Below, in pieces: positions 31,705-40,762 of a stretch of 64,000 bases of DNA. A model generated the notes under the pieces. The model did no database searches. It had not been told where the DNA came from and saw nothing but the letters and a program-made list of their open reading frames with translations. How positions within the stretch are numbered: position 1 is the stretch's first letter; each line of letters begins with the position of its first letter. The position numbers were made by a program, and so were the translations under genes. Origin of the DNA: Fimenecus sp900545625 (GTDB lineage Bacteria; Bacillota; Clostridia; Oscillospirales; Acutalibacteraceae); the NCBI GenBank assembly GCA_963931525.1, contig OZ007023.1:1426001-1490000 (forward strand), given 5' to 3'.

Positions 31705-33263
31705 TCAATATCTCTCCTTTTTGTGATTTTGATGATTCTGCGGTAAATGGGTTCCAAACGGCGAAACACCTTGCTGTACGCGCCTGAATACAGATCCATG
31801 TAGGTCTCATGCTCTGTCTTGCGCGGCGTGAACACATCGGTCTCATGCACCATATGCGCGATCGCGTCGTCATAGTCTTGGAAAACGCCTTTTGCGAGGA
31901 ACGCGACCATTGCCGAGCCTACCGAGCACGCCTCGTGCGTTTGGATGCGCTTGACGGGGACGCCGAACACATCCGCGGTGATCTGGCAGACGATGTCGCT
32001 GCGCGCGCCGCCCCCGCCGACGAACACCTCGTCAATATGCAGTTTGGCGCGTTTTTGCAGGATCTCCAGAGAGTGGTACAGCTCAAAGGCGATGCCCTCA
32101 ATGATCGCACGGTAAAAATGCAAATGGGTGTGGTAGTCGGCAAAGCCGATGACCGCCCCGCGCGAGGTCGGGTTGATAACGCCCGGCGTCCAGTACGGCT
32201 GCAACAGCAGCCCCTCGCAGCCCGGCGGAAGACGCTCAATATATTTGTCCAAAAGCTGTTCGGGTGCGCAGCCCAGAACGCTTGCCTCTTCGCGCTCCGC
32301 CGCGCCGAATTCCTTGACAAACCACGATACCAGCCAAAAGCCGCGGTAAATTTCGATCTCCGGGTTGAAAAGATGGTTCGGAACGGCAGGGTAGGCGGGC
32401 ATGAACTGCTGCGGTTCCACGTAATTCTCCACGGCGATCTGTACGGTCGCGGTTGTTCCAAAGGAGATCGCGGCGCGGTTGGACTTTACGACCGAAAGCC
32501 CCAGTGTCTCGCAGCCCTTATCCGATCCCGTTGCGATCAGCGGAAGACCTGCGGGAACGCCGCTGTGTTGGGAGAATTCTTCTGTGATATGCCCGATCAC
32601 TTCGCCCGATTTTACAAGCGAGCACAGCTTTTCATTTTCCACGTAGCATACGCATTTTGTAAAGCTCGAATCTTTTTTCCAAACACGATGCTTGTAGTCA
32701 AAGGGAATGTGCCCGATCATGTTTGCCTCGGAATCCGCCAGCACACCTGTCATTTTGTAATTGAGATAGGTTGGCAGCATCACATAGTGCGCCGTTTTTT
32801 TCCAAAGCTCCGGCTGGTTTTGCCGGATCCAGTTGGAGGCGGAAGCACGGTAGAGGATCTTGCTTGCCTCCTCCATACCTGCCAAGCGGAAGATCCATTT
32901 TTTCCACAAGGGGAACGGATCGTCAAAATCCGCCTGGCGTTTGTCCAGCCACAAAATGATGTCGCGAAGCGGCTCGTTGTTTTCGTCCAGACACAGCACC
33001 GTATCGCGAATGGTCGTGATCGTTACGGCAATGATGTTTTGCAGCTTATCTTCGTTGCGTTCGCAAACAACTTTTCCAGCCTCACAGATGCGGTCGTAAT
33101 AAAAGTCGGGACGCTGTTCCGCCCATCCGGGATTGCGCGAATAATACGGCTCATCGTATTTGATCTGATGAAAATCCGCAAAGCTGCCGTCGGGGCGAAC
33201 CAACAGGCAGCGTGCGCTTTGCGTGCCGACGTCAAAGGTCAGCACGAGCTGTGTGTCATCCAT
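31701..33263 (-). CDS. FGGY-family carbohydrate/polyol kinase
   Basis: A 520-aa ASKHA-fold kinase that phosphorylates a sugar or polyol. The N-terminal phosphate loop is TFDVGTQSARCLLVRPDG, the second ATP-contact motif is ISFGTTATVQIA, and the adenosine motif is EVFVGGGGARSDIVCQITAD. The context of GlpA/GlpB-like flavoproteins suggests glycerol or a related polyol, but the active-site loop does not let me assign the substrate. It begins 5 bp after DUF1667 and overlaps the FAD oxidase by 4 bp, indicating tight translational coupling. Confidence 0.87.
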   Translation of the reverse strand: MDDTQLVLTFDVGTQSARCLLVRPDGSFADFHQIKYDEPYYSRNPGWAEQRPDFYYDRICEAGKVVCERNEDKLQNIIAVTITTIRDTVLCLDENNEPLRDIILWLDKRQADFDDPFPLWKKWIFRLAGMEEASKILYRASASNWIRQNQPELWKKTAHYVMLPTYLNYKMTGVLADSEANMIGHIPFDYKHRVWKKDSSFTKCVCYVENEKLCSLVKSGEVIGHITEEFSQHSGVPAGLPLIATGSDKGCETLGLSVVKSNRAAISFGTTATVQIAVENYVEPQQFMPAYPAVPNHLFNPEIEIYRGFWLVSWFVKEFGAAEREEASVLGCAPEQLLDKYIERLPPGCEGLLLQPYWTPGVINPTSRGAVIGFADYHTHLHFYRAIIEGIAFELYHSLEILQKRAKLHIDEVFVGGGGARSDIVCQITADVFGVPVKRIQTHEACSVGSAMVAFLAKGVFQDYDDAIAHMVHETDVFTPRKTEHETYMDLYSGAYSKVFRRLEPIYRRIIKITKRRDIE

Positions 33264-33268
33264 GGCAG

Positions 33269-33637
33269 TTACCTCCCTTCACCCGTGTACAGCATATCGG
33301 ACGTGGCAATGACGTCTACCCCAAGCCCCAGAACATTTTGGATCACCGCATCGCCGCGCCGCACACGTTCTTTTACGACCGTATGGTTGATTTCCCGCAT
33401 CACGTCAAATATGCGGCCTTTCGGGATGTCCGCGGAAACGCGGACGGGGAGTACCGGCGCTTCCGGAAAATCGGTGCGCACCGTGGAGCAGATGGTGCGC
33501 ATGGGTGCCGTCATTTCGGAAACGGCAAACTGTTCGCCGCGCTTGCAGCTGTTGCCGGAGACAACATATGCACCGTCTTTTTCTTCAATGTGCATGGTGC
33601 AGCCGCGCGGGCAGACGATACAGACGAGCTCATCCAT
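33269..33637 (-). CDS. DUF1667 protein
   Basis: A 122-aa protein of the DUF1667 family. Four cysteines, in CIVCPRGC and NSCKRGE at the N-terminus, look like an iron-sulfur or zinc site. This family regularly sits beside GlpA/GlpB-like flavoproteins in clostridia and may be a small electron-transfer or assembly partner, in the manner of GlpC. The biochemical role is not established. Its start overlaps the end of the upstream flavoprotein gene by 8 bp. Confidence 0.9.
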   Translation of the reverse strand: MDELVCIVCPRGCTMHIEEKDGAYVVSGNSCKRGEQFAVSEMTAPMRTICSTVRTDFPEAPVLPVRVSADIPKGRIFDVMREINHTVVKERVRRGDAVIQNVLGLGVDVIATSDMLYTGEGR

Positions 33638-34892
33638 TTGCTTTCACCTCGATATCAAATTCGATTTTCGAAGATGGATCCAACGGATATTTCGAAAAAT
33701 CCACCGTCAGCCGTTCCATTTCCGGCGGACGCAGGAACGGATACTTTTTGGAAAAAACCTCTTTTCCGTCTATCCGCATTTTAAAGGTGCAGTTGTTCAG
33801 AATGTCGCGGCTGCGGAAATACAGCACCGTTTCGCGGTTGTCCGCATCCAGATCGAGCCGCTGCGGCACGATATAGGAAAGCATTTTCGTTGCGTTTATC
33901 GGTATTTCCTGTCGCTTTTTGCGCACATACAGCGCCGCATTTTTGCCTGCGCATTCTCCGCTTTCGGAAACATAGTCCACAAGGTCGTTCACATGTAACG
34001 CGTTCCCGCAGGAAAATACGCCGTCCACCGAGGTCATCAGCTGTCCGTTGCACATGGGGCCTTTGGTTTTCGGATCGATCTCGACGCCCAAAGATTCCGC
34101 CAGTTCGTTTTCGGGGATCAACCCGACAGACAATATCAGCGCATCGCATTCTATGATTTGTTCCGTACCGGCGAGCGGCTGCATTTTATCATCTACTTCT
34201 GCGATCTCTACGGCGGTCAGGCGATCGTCACCGAATACGCGCGTGACCGTATGGGAGAGATACAGCGGAATGTCGTAGTCATGCAGGCACTGGTGAATAT
34301 TGCGCGTCAGTCCCGAGGGCGTGGGCTTTGCTTCGTAAACGCCAAGCACCTTGGCGCCCTCCAGCGTGAGCCGCCGCGCCATAATAAGACCGATGTCGCC
34401 GCTGCCCAAAATAACACATCGCTTCGTCGGAAGTTCACCTAAAAGATTGGTCAAGTGCTGCGCCGTGCCTGCCGTGAATACGCCTGCCGGGCGCGTGCCG
34501 TGAATGGAGACTTGCTTGGCGGTGCGTTCCCGGCAGCCGGTGGAAAGCACCAGCGTTTTGGCCTCGATCGTTTCTACGCCGTCACGCGAAACGAGCGTCA
34601 CATGAAAGCCGCCGTTTTCCTTCGGCGCGATGCGCGTCACAAAGGTCAGCGTCATCGCGGGGATGTCCGCTTTGTGGAACGCATCGATAAACCGTTCCGC
34701 ATATTCGGGACCCGACAGCTTTTCCCCAAATCGCACAAGCCCAAAGCCGTCGTGGATGCATTGCTTTAAAATCCCGCCGAGCCGCGCTTCACGCTCGACA
34801 AGCAGCGCTTTTGCGCCGTTTTCATGCGCTGCCGTCGCGGCAGCCAAGCCCGCGGGACCGCCCCCGATGACGACTGTGTCAAATGTACGCAT
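33630..34892 (-). CDS. NAD(P)/FAD-dependent oxidoreductase (GlpB-like partner)
   Basis: A 420-aa pyridine-nucleotide-disulfide-type flavoprotein. The FAD fold is VVIGGGPAGLAAATAAHENG, the NAD(P) fold is VILGSGDIGLIMARRLTLEG, and the late FAD contact is VFSCGNALHVNDLVDYVSE. It lacks the redox-active CxxxxC of thioredoxin-reductase-type enzymes. Paired with DUF1667 and a GlpA-like dehydrogenase, it probably passes electrons from the substrate dehydrogenase to a carrier. It begins 12 bp after the dehydrogenase gene. GGAGGG lies upstream. Confidence 0.87.
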   Translation of the reverse strand: MRTFDTVVIGGGPAGLAAATAAHENGAKALLVEREARLGGILKQCIHDGFGLVRFGEKLSGPEYAERFIDAFHKADIPAMTLTFVTRIAPKENGGFHVTLVSRDGVETIEAKTLVLSTGCRERTAKQVSIHGTRPAGVFTAGTAQHLTNLLGELPTKRCVILGSGDIGLIMARRLTLEGAKVLGVYEAKPTPSGLTRNIHQCLHDYDIPLYLSHTVTRVFGDDRLTAVEIAEVDDKMQPLAGTEQIIECDALILSVGLIPENELAESLGVEIDPKTKGPMCNGQLMTSVDGVFSCGNALHVNDLVDYVSESGECAGKNAALYVRKKRQEIPINATKMLSYIVPQRLDLDADNRETVLYFRSRDILNNCTFKMRIDGKEVFSKKYPFLRPPEMERLTVDFSKYPLDPSSKIEFDIEVKANG

Positions 34893-34904
34893 CCCTTTCC
34901 CTCC

Positions 34905-36608
34905 TTATTTCGTTCTGCCGAACGTAATGGTCGATTCCGCAGAGGATTTTTTGACTTCGCTTAAAGGCACGCCTAAAAACTCGGCAATGATCTGCATCAC
35001 GGGCGGGGAACAGAAGCCCCCCTGGCAGCGTCCCATGCCCGGGCGCACGCGCTTCTTTACGCCATCCACGGTCGGTACGCAGATGGGGGAGCGCAGCGCG
35101 TCTAAAATCTCCCCCTTGCTTACTTCTTCGCAGCGGCAGACCATGATGCCGTAATCGGGATTTTTGCGGATCATCTCGGCGCGCTGTTCATCGCTCATTT
35201 CCCGCAGAACGGGCACGCCGTGCCGGATGGGGGAAAAGTCTGCGTTCTTTTCCACTGCTTTTTCTTTTTTGAGCATATCAACCGCCATGTCGGCGACGTC
35301 GAGCGCAACGGCAGGGGCGGTGGTCAGTCCCGGGGACTGGATGCCTGCGCAGTGGATGAGGTTTTTCGTCTTGCGCCCGCGCTCGATGATGAAGTCCTCT
35401 TCAAAAGTCGGGGCACGTACGCCGGTGAAATAGGTGATGATGTCGCGCTCGGAAAGGCGCGGCATGGTCTTTTTCTGCTTGGCGAACACATGCTCGATGC
35501 TCTCGCGGTGCGTGGCGACGTTTTCCTTTTCGTAGGTCTCCACCGCGTCGGGGCCGACCAGCAGATTGTCGTGCACCGTATGTAAAATGCCGCCGCCCTT
35601 GGAGTGTGTCTTGCTGCGGGTAATCTCTTTAATGGACGCGATCGAGTGCATGAACGCACCGGCTTTTTTGTCTAAAATGGAGTTCGTGCCGCGCCGCGGG
35701 TGAATGGAAAAGAAGCGGTCGCCCGCCATTTTGGCAATATCCTCTGAAAACACGCCGGCCGCGTTGATCACAAGATGCGGATAGATCGTGCCGCGGTTGG
35801 TTTCCACACTTTTGATATTGCCGTTTTCCAGCCGCATGGAAAGTACGGCGGTGTTGAGCGCCACCTCTGCGCCGTTTTGCACGGCGTTTTCGGCGTAAGC
35901 GATCGTCAGCCCGTAGGGGCATACACACCCGGAGGAGGGGTTGGAGATTGCAAATTTGAATTCTTCGCCGAAATTCGGTTCTGCGCGGTGCAGTTCTTCG
36001 CCGGAGATCAGCTTGGTGTCGGAAATGCCGTCGTGCTGTTTGCGCCATAAGCAGTAGAGCGCCACAAGCGGCTTTAAGTATCCTTTATTAAAGCACACAT
36101 ATTGCCCTACACGCCGAAACGGTACGTCCAGCTCTTTACAGACCTGTGCATACATCGCATTACCTTTTCGTATGTAATGGTGTTTTAAAGAGCCTTTGGA
36201 AAGGTCAATGCCCGGGTGTACTTCGCCGTCGTTTCTGCCGGAAGCCTGCAGCGCAAGGTCAGGCTCTTTGTCTACGAGCAGAATATCGAGCTTCCATCTG
36301 GAAAGCTCCCGCGCGATGCTTACGCCTGAAATTCCGCCGCCGATGATCAGTACGTCGGGTTCTCTGCCATCCAGCGCATCATCGTGAAGAGACGGCAGAC
36401 GCATCGGCGTGTCTTTTACCTCGTCACAGACGATGTCGTTGACAACGTGGGTGGTGCTGTATTTGGTCGCAGCAGTTTGACAGGCATCCACCACGTCTTT
36501 CCATGTGGGCAAATGCCCCTGCAAAACGATGCAACCGTCGCGCAGTATCGCGCGCACCGCGCCGCCGTAGCGGGCATACAGCTTTTTATTGATCCTTACA
36601 AGCGACAT
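34905..36608 (-). CDS. GlpA-like FAD-dependent dehydrogenase with BON-like and BFD domains
   Basis: A 567-aa flavoprotein. Residues 1-60 resemble a BON domain (GCIVLQGHLPTWKDV...HVVNDI pattern). Next comes a DAO-type FAD domain with VLIIGGGISGVSIARELSRW and ASGRNDGEVHPG, as in glycerol-3-phosphate dehydrogenases. The C-terminus has a BFD-like cysteine cluster, CRCEEV and then GRCQGGFC, likely a [2Fe-2S] site. It most likely oxidises the phosphorylated product of the kinase in this operon. The start at 36608 is chosen over an upstream frame extension because AAGGA is suitably placed and the BON-like domain then begins at residue 1. First gene of the operon, divergent from the TetR gene. Confidence 0.85.
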   Translation of the reverse strand: MSLVRINKKLYARYGGAVRAILRDGCIVLQGHLPTWKDVVDACQTAATKYSTTHVVNDIVCDEVKDTPMRLPSLHDDALDGREPDVLIIGGGISGVSIARELSRWKLDILLVDKEPDLALQASGRNDGEVHPGIDLSKGSLKHHYIRKGNAMYAQVCKELDVPFRRVGQYVCFNKGYLKPLVALYCLWRKQHDGISDTKLISGEELHRAEPNFGEEFKFAISNPSSGCVCPYGLTIAYAENAVQNGAEVALNTAVLSMRLENGNIKSVETNRGTIYPHLVINAAGVFSEDIAKMAGDRFFSIHPRRGTNSILDKKAGAFMHSIASIKEITRSKTHSKGGGILHTVHDNLLVGPDAVETYEKENVATHRESIEHVFAKQKKTMPRLSERDIITYFTGVRAPTFEEDFIIERGRKTKNLIHCAGIQSPGLTTAPAVALDVADMAVDMLKKEKAVEKNADFSPIRHGVPVLREMSDEQRAEMIRKNPDYGIMVCRCEEVSKGEILDALRSPICVPTVDGVKKRVRPGMGRCQGGFCSPPVMQIIAEFLGVPLSEVKKSSAESTITFGRTK

Positions 36609-36651
36609 GCGGCATCCGTCCTTTCCGCCTTGGTATTCGCAATTCCGAGTC

Positions 36652-36673
36652 AAGTCGGTTAAATGACCGACTT
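36652..36673. promoter_or_regulatory. inverted-repeat operator (candidate TetR site)
   Basis: AAGTCGGT (36652-36659) and ACCGACTT (36666-36673) are perfect 8-bp inverted arms with a 6-bp centre. The site lies just downstream of the predicted start of the five-gene operon and between it and the divergent TetR gene, a position suited to repression. Confidence 0.6.
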
Positions 36674-36685
36674 AATTCTTTTAAT

Positions 36686-36714
36686 AGAATAGTACACTTT
36701 GTCGAATTTGTCAA
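36686..36714 (-). promoter_or_regulatory. promoter of the five-gene flavoprotein/kinase operon
   Basis: On the minus strand TTGACA (36709-36714) and TATTCT (36686-36691) with a 17-bp spacer; predicted start near 36679, immediately before the operator. Confidence 0.7.
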
Positions 36715-36782
36715 TAGTATATAAAAAAATAGGACTGGCTGTTAAAATATTATCAGATTTTTTGCTTTTTCGCGGAAAAGCG

Positions 36783-36811
36783 TTTACATACTGATCCTTC
36801 CGTGTTACAAT
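36783..36811 (+). promoter_or_regulatory. promoter of the TetR gene
   Basis: TTTACA (36783-36788) and TACAAT (36806-36811) with a 17-bp spacer; leader of about 26 nt. Confidence 0.65.
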
Positions 36812-36843
36812 ATGCGCAACGCAATTTAGAAAGGGGTGTGTGG

Positions 36844-37419
36844 ATGGCGGCGCCCAGAAAAGAAAATGTCAAGGAGATCGTGCTCGACGCAACGGCAGCA
36901 CTGTTAAAAACAAACACATTTGCCGACCTGTCGCTGGCACAGATCGCAAAGGCGGCGGGTGTTTCCAAGGGGACGCTTTACTACCATTACAAAACCAAGG
37001 GCGAGATATTTTTTGATTTGACCGACCGCTACTTAAATGAACAGTGGGACGATTTCATCCGCTGGACGGAAAACAAGGAAAAGGACACGTCCATCCGCCG
37101 CCTGGTCAAATATGTCGTCGAGCGAAACACTGCATCTTCGGAACTGCGTCTGCATCTGTTTTGTGAAGCGCAGACGGGGGACGAGGAATTGCGACAAAAG
37201 CTCGTAAAACGCTATGGCGAATTTCAAAAGCTCATCAGCGCAAAGATTTCGGAAAGGACCGACATTCCCGCAGACTTTTTGACATGGCTCATTCTGCTCG
37301 TTTCCGACGGCATTATCGTGCAGGAGGCGATCGGCAACGCGGACTTTAACGCGGAAAGTTTTATTTCCACCGGCGCAAATCTTTTGGAAACGCTGCGGCT
37401 TGTGAATGAAGCAGAGTAG
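36844..37419 (+). CDS. TetR/AcrR family transcriptional regulator
   Basis: A 191-aa regulator. The N-terminal TetR helix-turn-helix spans about residues 10-55, with LSLAQIAKAAGVSKGTLYYHYKTK-type spacing (recognition helix KGTLYYHY). The C-terminal all-helical part should bind an inducer and form the dimer; the ligand is unknown. The ATG at 36844 follows AAAGGGGTG; the frame extends back to 36802 without a site. Divergence from the flavoprotein/kinase operon and the inverted repeat between them suggest it controls that operon. Confidence 0.92.
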   Translation: MAAPRKENVKEIVLDATAALLKTNTFADLSLAQIAKAAGVSKGTLYYHYKTKGEIFFDLTDRYLNEQWDDFIRWTENKEKDTSIRRLVKYVVERNTASSELRLHLFCEAQTGDEELRQKLVKRYGEFQKLISAKISERTDIPADFLTWLILLVSDGIIVQEAIGNADFNAESFISTGANLLETLRLVNEAE

Positions 37420-37442
37420 CCGCGCATAAGGCAAATATTTTC

Positions 37443-37471
37443 AGGCGGTCGTTTGTGCGGCCGCCTTTTTT
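37443..37471 (+). terminator. terminator of the TetR gene
   Basis: A 9-bp stem with one G-T pair (37443-37451 with 37458-37466) is followed by TTTTTT. Confidence 0.82.
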
Positions 37472-37512
37472 GAGCATCTACAAAAAATTCACATTTTTCT
37501 CCATATTTTCTA

Positions 37513-37548
37513 TTGCACACAAAGAAAGCCCGTGCTACAATAGCCGCA
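37513..37548 (+). promoter_or_regulatory. promoter of the GH38 gene
   Basis: TTGCAC (37513-37518) and TACAAT (37536-37541) with a 17-bp spacer and an extended TGC before the -10. Bases 37530-37548 are identical to the xth promoter region. Predicted leader about 120 nt. Confidence 0.65.
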
Positions 37549-37669
37549 CAAAGCGCCGAAGTTTTGTCGGTGCAGCGTCGAAAACGCGATGCGGGATTCG
37601 ATTCATACAGAAAGGAGCGGCGCGGCAAAGGGCTTTGTTTATCTTTGCCGATGCGCCGAAATTGTGCGT

Positions 37670-40600
37670 ATGCAGACCGATTTTTATGAGGATCGATTAA
37701 AAGTTTATTTGGAAGCGCTTTGGGAAGCGTCTATAGCCGAAAAACAGCCCGTGGACGGTTTTTTATACAAGCCCTGCGGCTATAAATCGGGGAACGCGCT
37801 GCCCAAGGCGGACGAGAGCTTCCGTCCGTTCGGGCGTTTTGAACGCTGGGGCGGCGAGAAGGACGGACACGCATGGTTTTACAAGCGGCTGGAGATCCCC
37901 GAAGCGCTGCGCGGCAAAGATCTTGAACTGCGCATCGAAACGCAGGTGGACGGCTGGGATGCGGTCAACCCGCAGTTTATCGTTTATCTCGACGGTGCGC
38001 TTGTGCAGGGGCTTGACACTAACCATCGCGAGATTTTTCTTGACAATGCCAAGGCGTCCTACGAATTGTATGTGTACGCCTATGTCGGCAGCCTGTATGC
38101 GCGGCACTTGGAATTCAATGCGACGCTGTATCGTTACAATGACGAGCTGCGCCGCCTGTATTATAGCATCACCGTGCCGTATGAGATCACGCTGTATCTC
38201 GACCCAAACGAAAAGACCTATACGGACATTAAAACCATTTTGGAACATGCGCTGACGATGATTGATCTGCGCATGCCGCGTTCCGAAAGCTGTATGGCTA
38301 GCGTCCGCGCGGCGCAAGGCTATCTGGACAAAGCCTTTGCAGGCCTTCGCGGCAGTGAGGTAACGGCGCTTTGCATCGGGCATACGCACATCGACGTGGC
38401 GTGGCTTTGGACGCTTGCGCAAACGCGCGAAAAGGTGCTGCGCTCGTTTTCCACGGTGCTCACGCTCATGAAGCGCTATCCCGAATACAAATTCATGTCG
38501 AGCCAGGCGCAGCTGTATAAGTATTTGAAAGAGGAATCTCCCGAGCTGTACGCCGAGGTCAAGGAAATGGTGCGGCAGGGCCGCTGGGAAGTCGAGGGCG
38601 CCATGTGGGTCGAGGCGGACTGCAATCTGTCTTCGGGTGAAAGCCTTGTGCGTCAGATCCTGTACGGCAAGCGGTTCTTTATGCAGGAATTCGGCGTAGA
38701 CTGTAAGGTGCTGTGGCTGCCCGATGTGTTCGGCTATTCTGCCGCACTGCCGCAGATCCTTCAAAAAAGCGGCGTCGATACGTTTGTGACCTCCAAGATC
38801 GGCTGGAACGAGACCAACCAAATGCCCTATGATATGTTTTGGTGGCAGGGCATCGACGGCACCGAGGTTTTCACATTCTTTATGACCGCGCAGGATAAAA
38901 ACCGCGGGGTAAAGCCCGCGTGCAACGTGACCTATAACGCCAAACTCAACCCATCGCAGCTGCAGGGCGCGTATGACCGCTTCCAGCAAAAGGAATTGAG
39001 CGATGAGGTACTCATCACGTTCGGCTACGGCGACGGCGGCGGCGGACCGACGCGCAAGGATCTGGAATATTACGATGTGCTCAAAAAGGGACTTCCGGGC
39101 GTGCCGAAAGCGAAAATGGAGTTTGCGGGCAGTATGCTTGCCCGTGCACGGCAGAACGCGCTTGAGAATCCAAAGACCCCGCGCTGGCAGGGGGAACTGT
39201 ACCTTGAATACCATCGCGGCACCTATACCTCGCAGGCGAAAAACAAACGGTATAACCGCAAGAGTGAATTTTTATATGAAAAGGCGGAAACGCTCGGCGT
39301 TCTCGCGAATTTGCTTTGCGGCAGCGCTTATCCGCGCCGGACTCTGCATGACGGCTGGGAAACGATCCTCTTAAACCAGTTCCATGACATCATCCCCGGC
39401 TCATCTATCCACGAGGTGTATGAGGTCTCGCACGCACAGTATGAGAAATTGCTCCACGCGGGCGGTGAAATGGTCTCGGCAGCACTGGACGTGATCGCCG
39501 GAAGCGTACAGACCGACGGCGGGCTTCTGGTATTCAATCCGAATTCCTTTGCGGCAAGCGGCACGGTGCAGGCAAACGGCGAGACCGTCTATGTGGAGCA
39601 TATTCCTGCAAAAGGGTATCGCGTAGTTCCAAAAGGAACTGTTCGCGGCGCAGTCGCGGTTGGCGAGCGGGACATTGAAAACGACTTTTTCCGTTTGGAA
39701 CTGGATGAAAGCGGCGCGCTGACGCGCATCTTCGACAAACGCTGCACACGTGAGGTGCTGCAAAACGGCGCGCGTGGCAACGTGATGACCGCTTACACGG
39801 ATATTCCGCGCGACTATGATAACTGGGAGATCAGCAATTACTATCAAGAGCAGCCTTGGGAGCTTGCGGAAAACGCTGAGATCACGCCGATCTTTGACGG
39901 TGCGCGTGCAGGTCTTCGAATCGTCAAACGCTTTTTAAGCAGCACCATTGTGCAAAAGCTCTGGCTGTACGACGACCTTGCCCGCATCGATTTCGATACC
40001 GAGATCGATTGGCAAGAGCACCATCTGGTACTCAAGACCGCTTTCCCCGTGGCGATCAACGCCGACAAAGCGACCTATGACATTCAATTCGGTACAGTCG
40101 AGCGTCCCGCCCACAGCAATACAAGCTGGGACGCCGCGCGCTTTGAGGTCTGTGCGCACAAATTTGCCGATTTTTCAGAATACGGCTACGGTGTAAGCCT
40201 TTTGAATGATTGCAAATACGGCCACGATATCCACAATGGCGTGATGCGCCTGACCCTGCTCAAATGCGGCACTTATCCGGACGAGCAGGCGGATATCGGG
40301 CACCACGAATTTACCTACTCGCTTTATCCCCATGCGGGGGATTTCCGTGAAGCCGGGACGGTACAGCAGGCGTATCTGCTCAATCAGCCCTTGTGTGCCG
40401 TATCGGTCGGTGCACAGCAGGGCGTGCTGCCTGACGCGTATTCGCTGCTTGAGACGGATCGTGAAAATGTCATTATAGAGACCGCCAAATTTGCTGAGGA
40501 CAGCGACGCCGTGATCGTGCGGTTGTATGAGGCGTATAACGCCCGCACGGACGTCACGCTTACAGCGGGCTTTGATTTCAAACGCGCTATGCTTTGCGAC

Positions 40601-40699
40601 CTGATGGAAAACGAGGTGCAGGCGCTCGAAGCCGACTGCAGAACGGTCAAACTGCCTGTTTTGCCCTATGAGATTTTGACCGTGAAATTCGAACTGTAA
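37670..40699 (+). CDS. alpha-mannosidase (GH38)
   Basis: A retaining exo-mannosidase of about 1009 aa, cytoplasmic because no signal peptide is present. The zinc-binding HxHxDxxW motif is GHTHIDVAWLW (about residue 240). The nucleophile is Asp352 in WLPDVFGYSAALPQI, and GYGDGGGGPTRKDLE contributes to the site. C-terminal beta-sandwich domains are complete. The likely substrates are mannosides from N-glycans or mannan. The start is uncertain: the ATG at 37670 has a poor ribosome site, while a good AGAAAGGAG at 37610 is not followed by a usable codon; the frame is open back to 37589. Transcribed alone. Confidence 0.92.
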   Translation: MQTDFYEDRLKVYLEALWEASIAEKQPVDGFLYKPCGYKSGNALPKADESFRPFGRFERWGGEKDGHAWFYKRLEIPEALRGKDLELRIETQVDGWDAVNPQFIVYLDGALVQGLDTNHREIFLDNAKASYELYVYAYVGSLYARHLEFNATLYRYNDELRRLYYSITVPYEITLYLDPNEKTYTDIKTILEHALTMIDLRMPRSESCMASVRAAQGYLDKAFAGLRGSEVTALCIGHTHIDVAWLWTLAQTREKVLRSFSTVLTLMKRYPEYKFMSSQAQLYKYLKEESPELYAEVKEMVRQGRWEVEGAMWVEADCNLSSGESLVRQILYGKRFFMQEFGVDCKVLWLPDVFGYSAALPQILQKSGVDTFVTSKIGWNETNQMPYDMFWWQGIDGTEVFTFFMTAQDKNRGVKPACNVTYNAKLNPSQLQGAYDRFQQKELSDEVLITFGYGDGGGGPTRKDLEYYDVLKKGLPGVPKAKMEFAGSMLARARQNALENPKTPRWQGELYLEYHRGTYTSQAKNKRYNRKSEFLYEKAETLGVLANLLCGSAYPRRTLHDGWETILLNQFHDIIPGSSIHEVYEVSHAQYEKLLHAGGEMVSAALDVIAGSVQTDGGLLVFNPNSFAASGTVQANGETVYVEHIPAKGYRVVPKGTVRGAVAVGERDIENDFFRLELDESGALTRIFDKRCTREVLQNGARGNVMTAYTDIPRDYDNWEISNYYQEQPWELAENAEITPIFDGARAGLRIVKRFLSSTIVQKLWLYDDLARIDFDTEIDWQEHHLVLKTAFPVAINADKATYDIQFGTVERPAHSNTSWDAARFEVCAHKFADFSEYGYGVSLLNDCKYGHDIHNGVMRLTLLKCGTYPDEQADIGHHEFTYSLYPHAGDFREAGTVQQAYLLNQPLCAVSVGAQQGVLPDAYSLLETDRENVIIETAKFAEDSDAVIVRLYEAYNARTDVTLTAGFDFKRAMLCDLMENEVQALEADCRTVKLPVLPYEILTVKFEL

Positions 40700-40712
40700 C
40701 CTGTATTTTTGT

Positions 40713-40756
40713 AGAAAACAGCCGTGGAAGCATGCATACTTCCACGGCTGTTTTCT
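40713..40756. terminator. bidirectional terminator after GH38
   Basis: A perfect 18-bp stem (40713-40730 with 40739-40756) with an 8-nt loop lies between the convergent GH38 and DUF1643 genes. Confidence 0.93.
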
Positions 40757-40762
40757 GATGTA

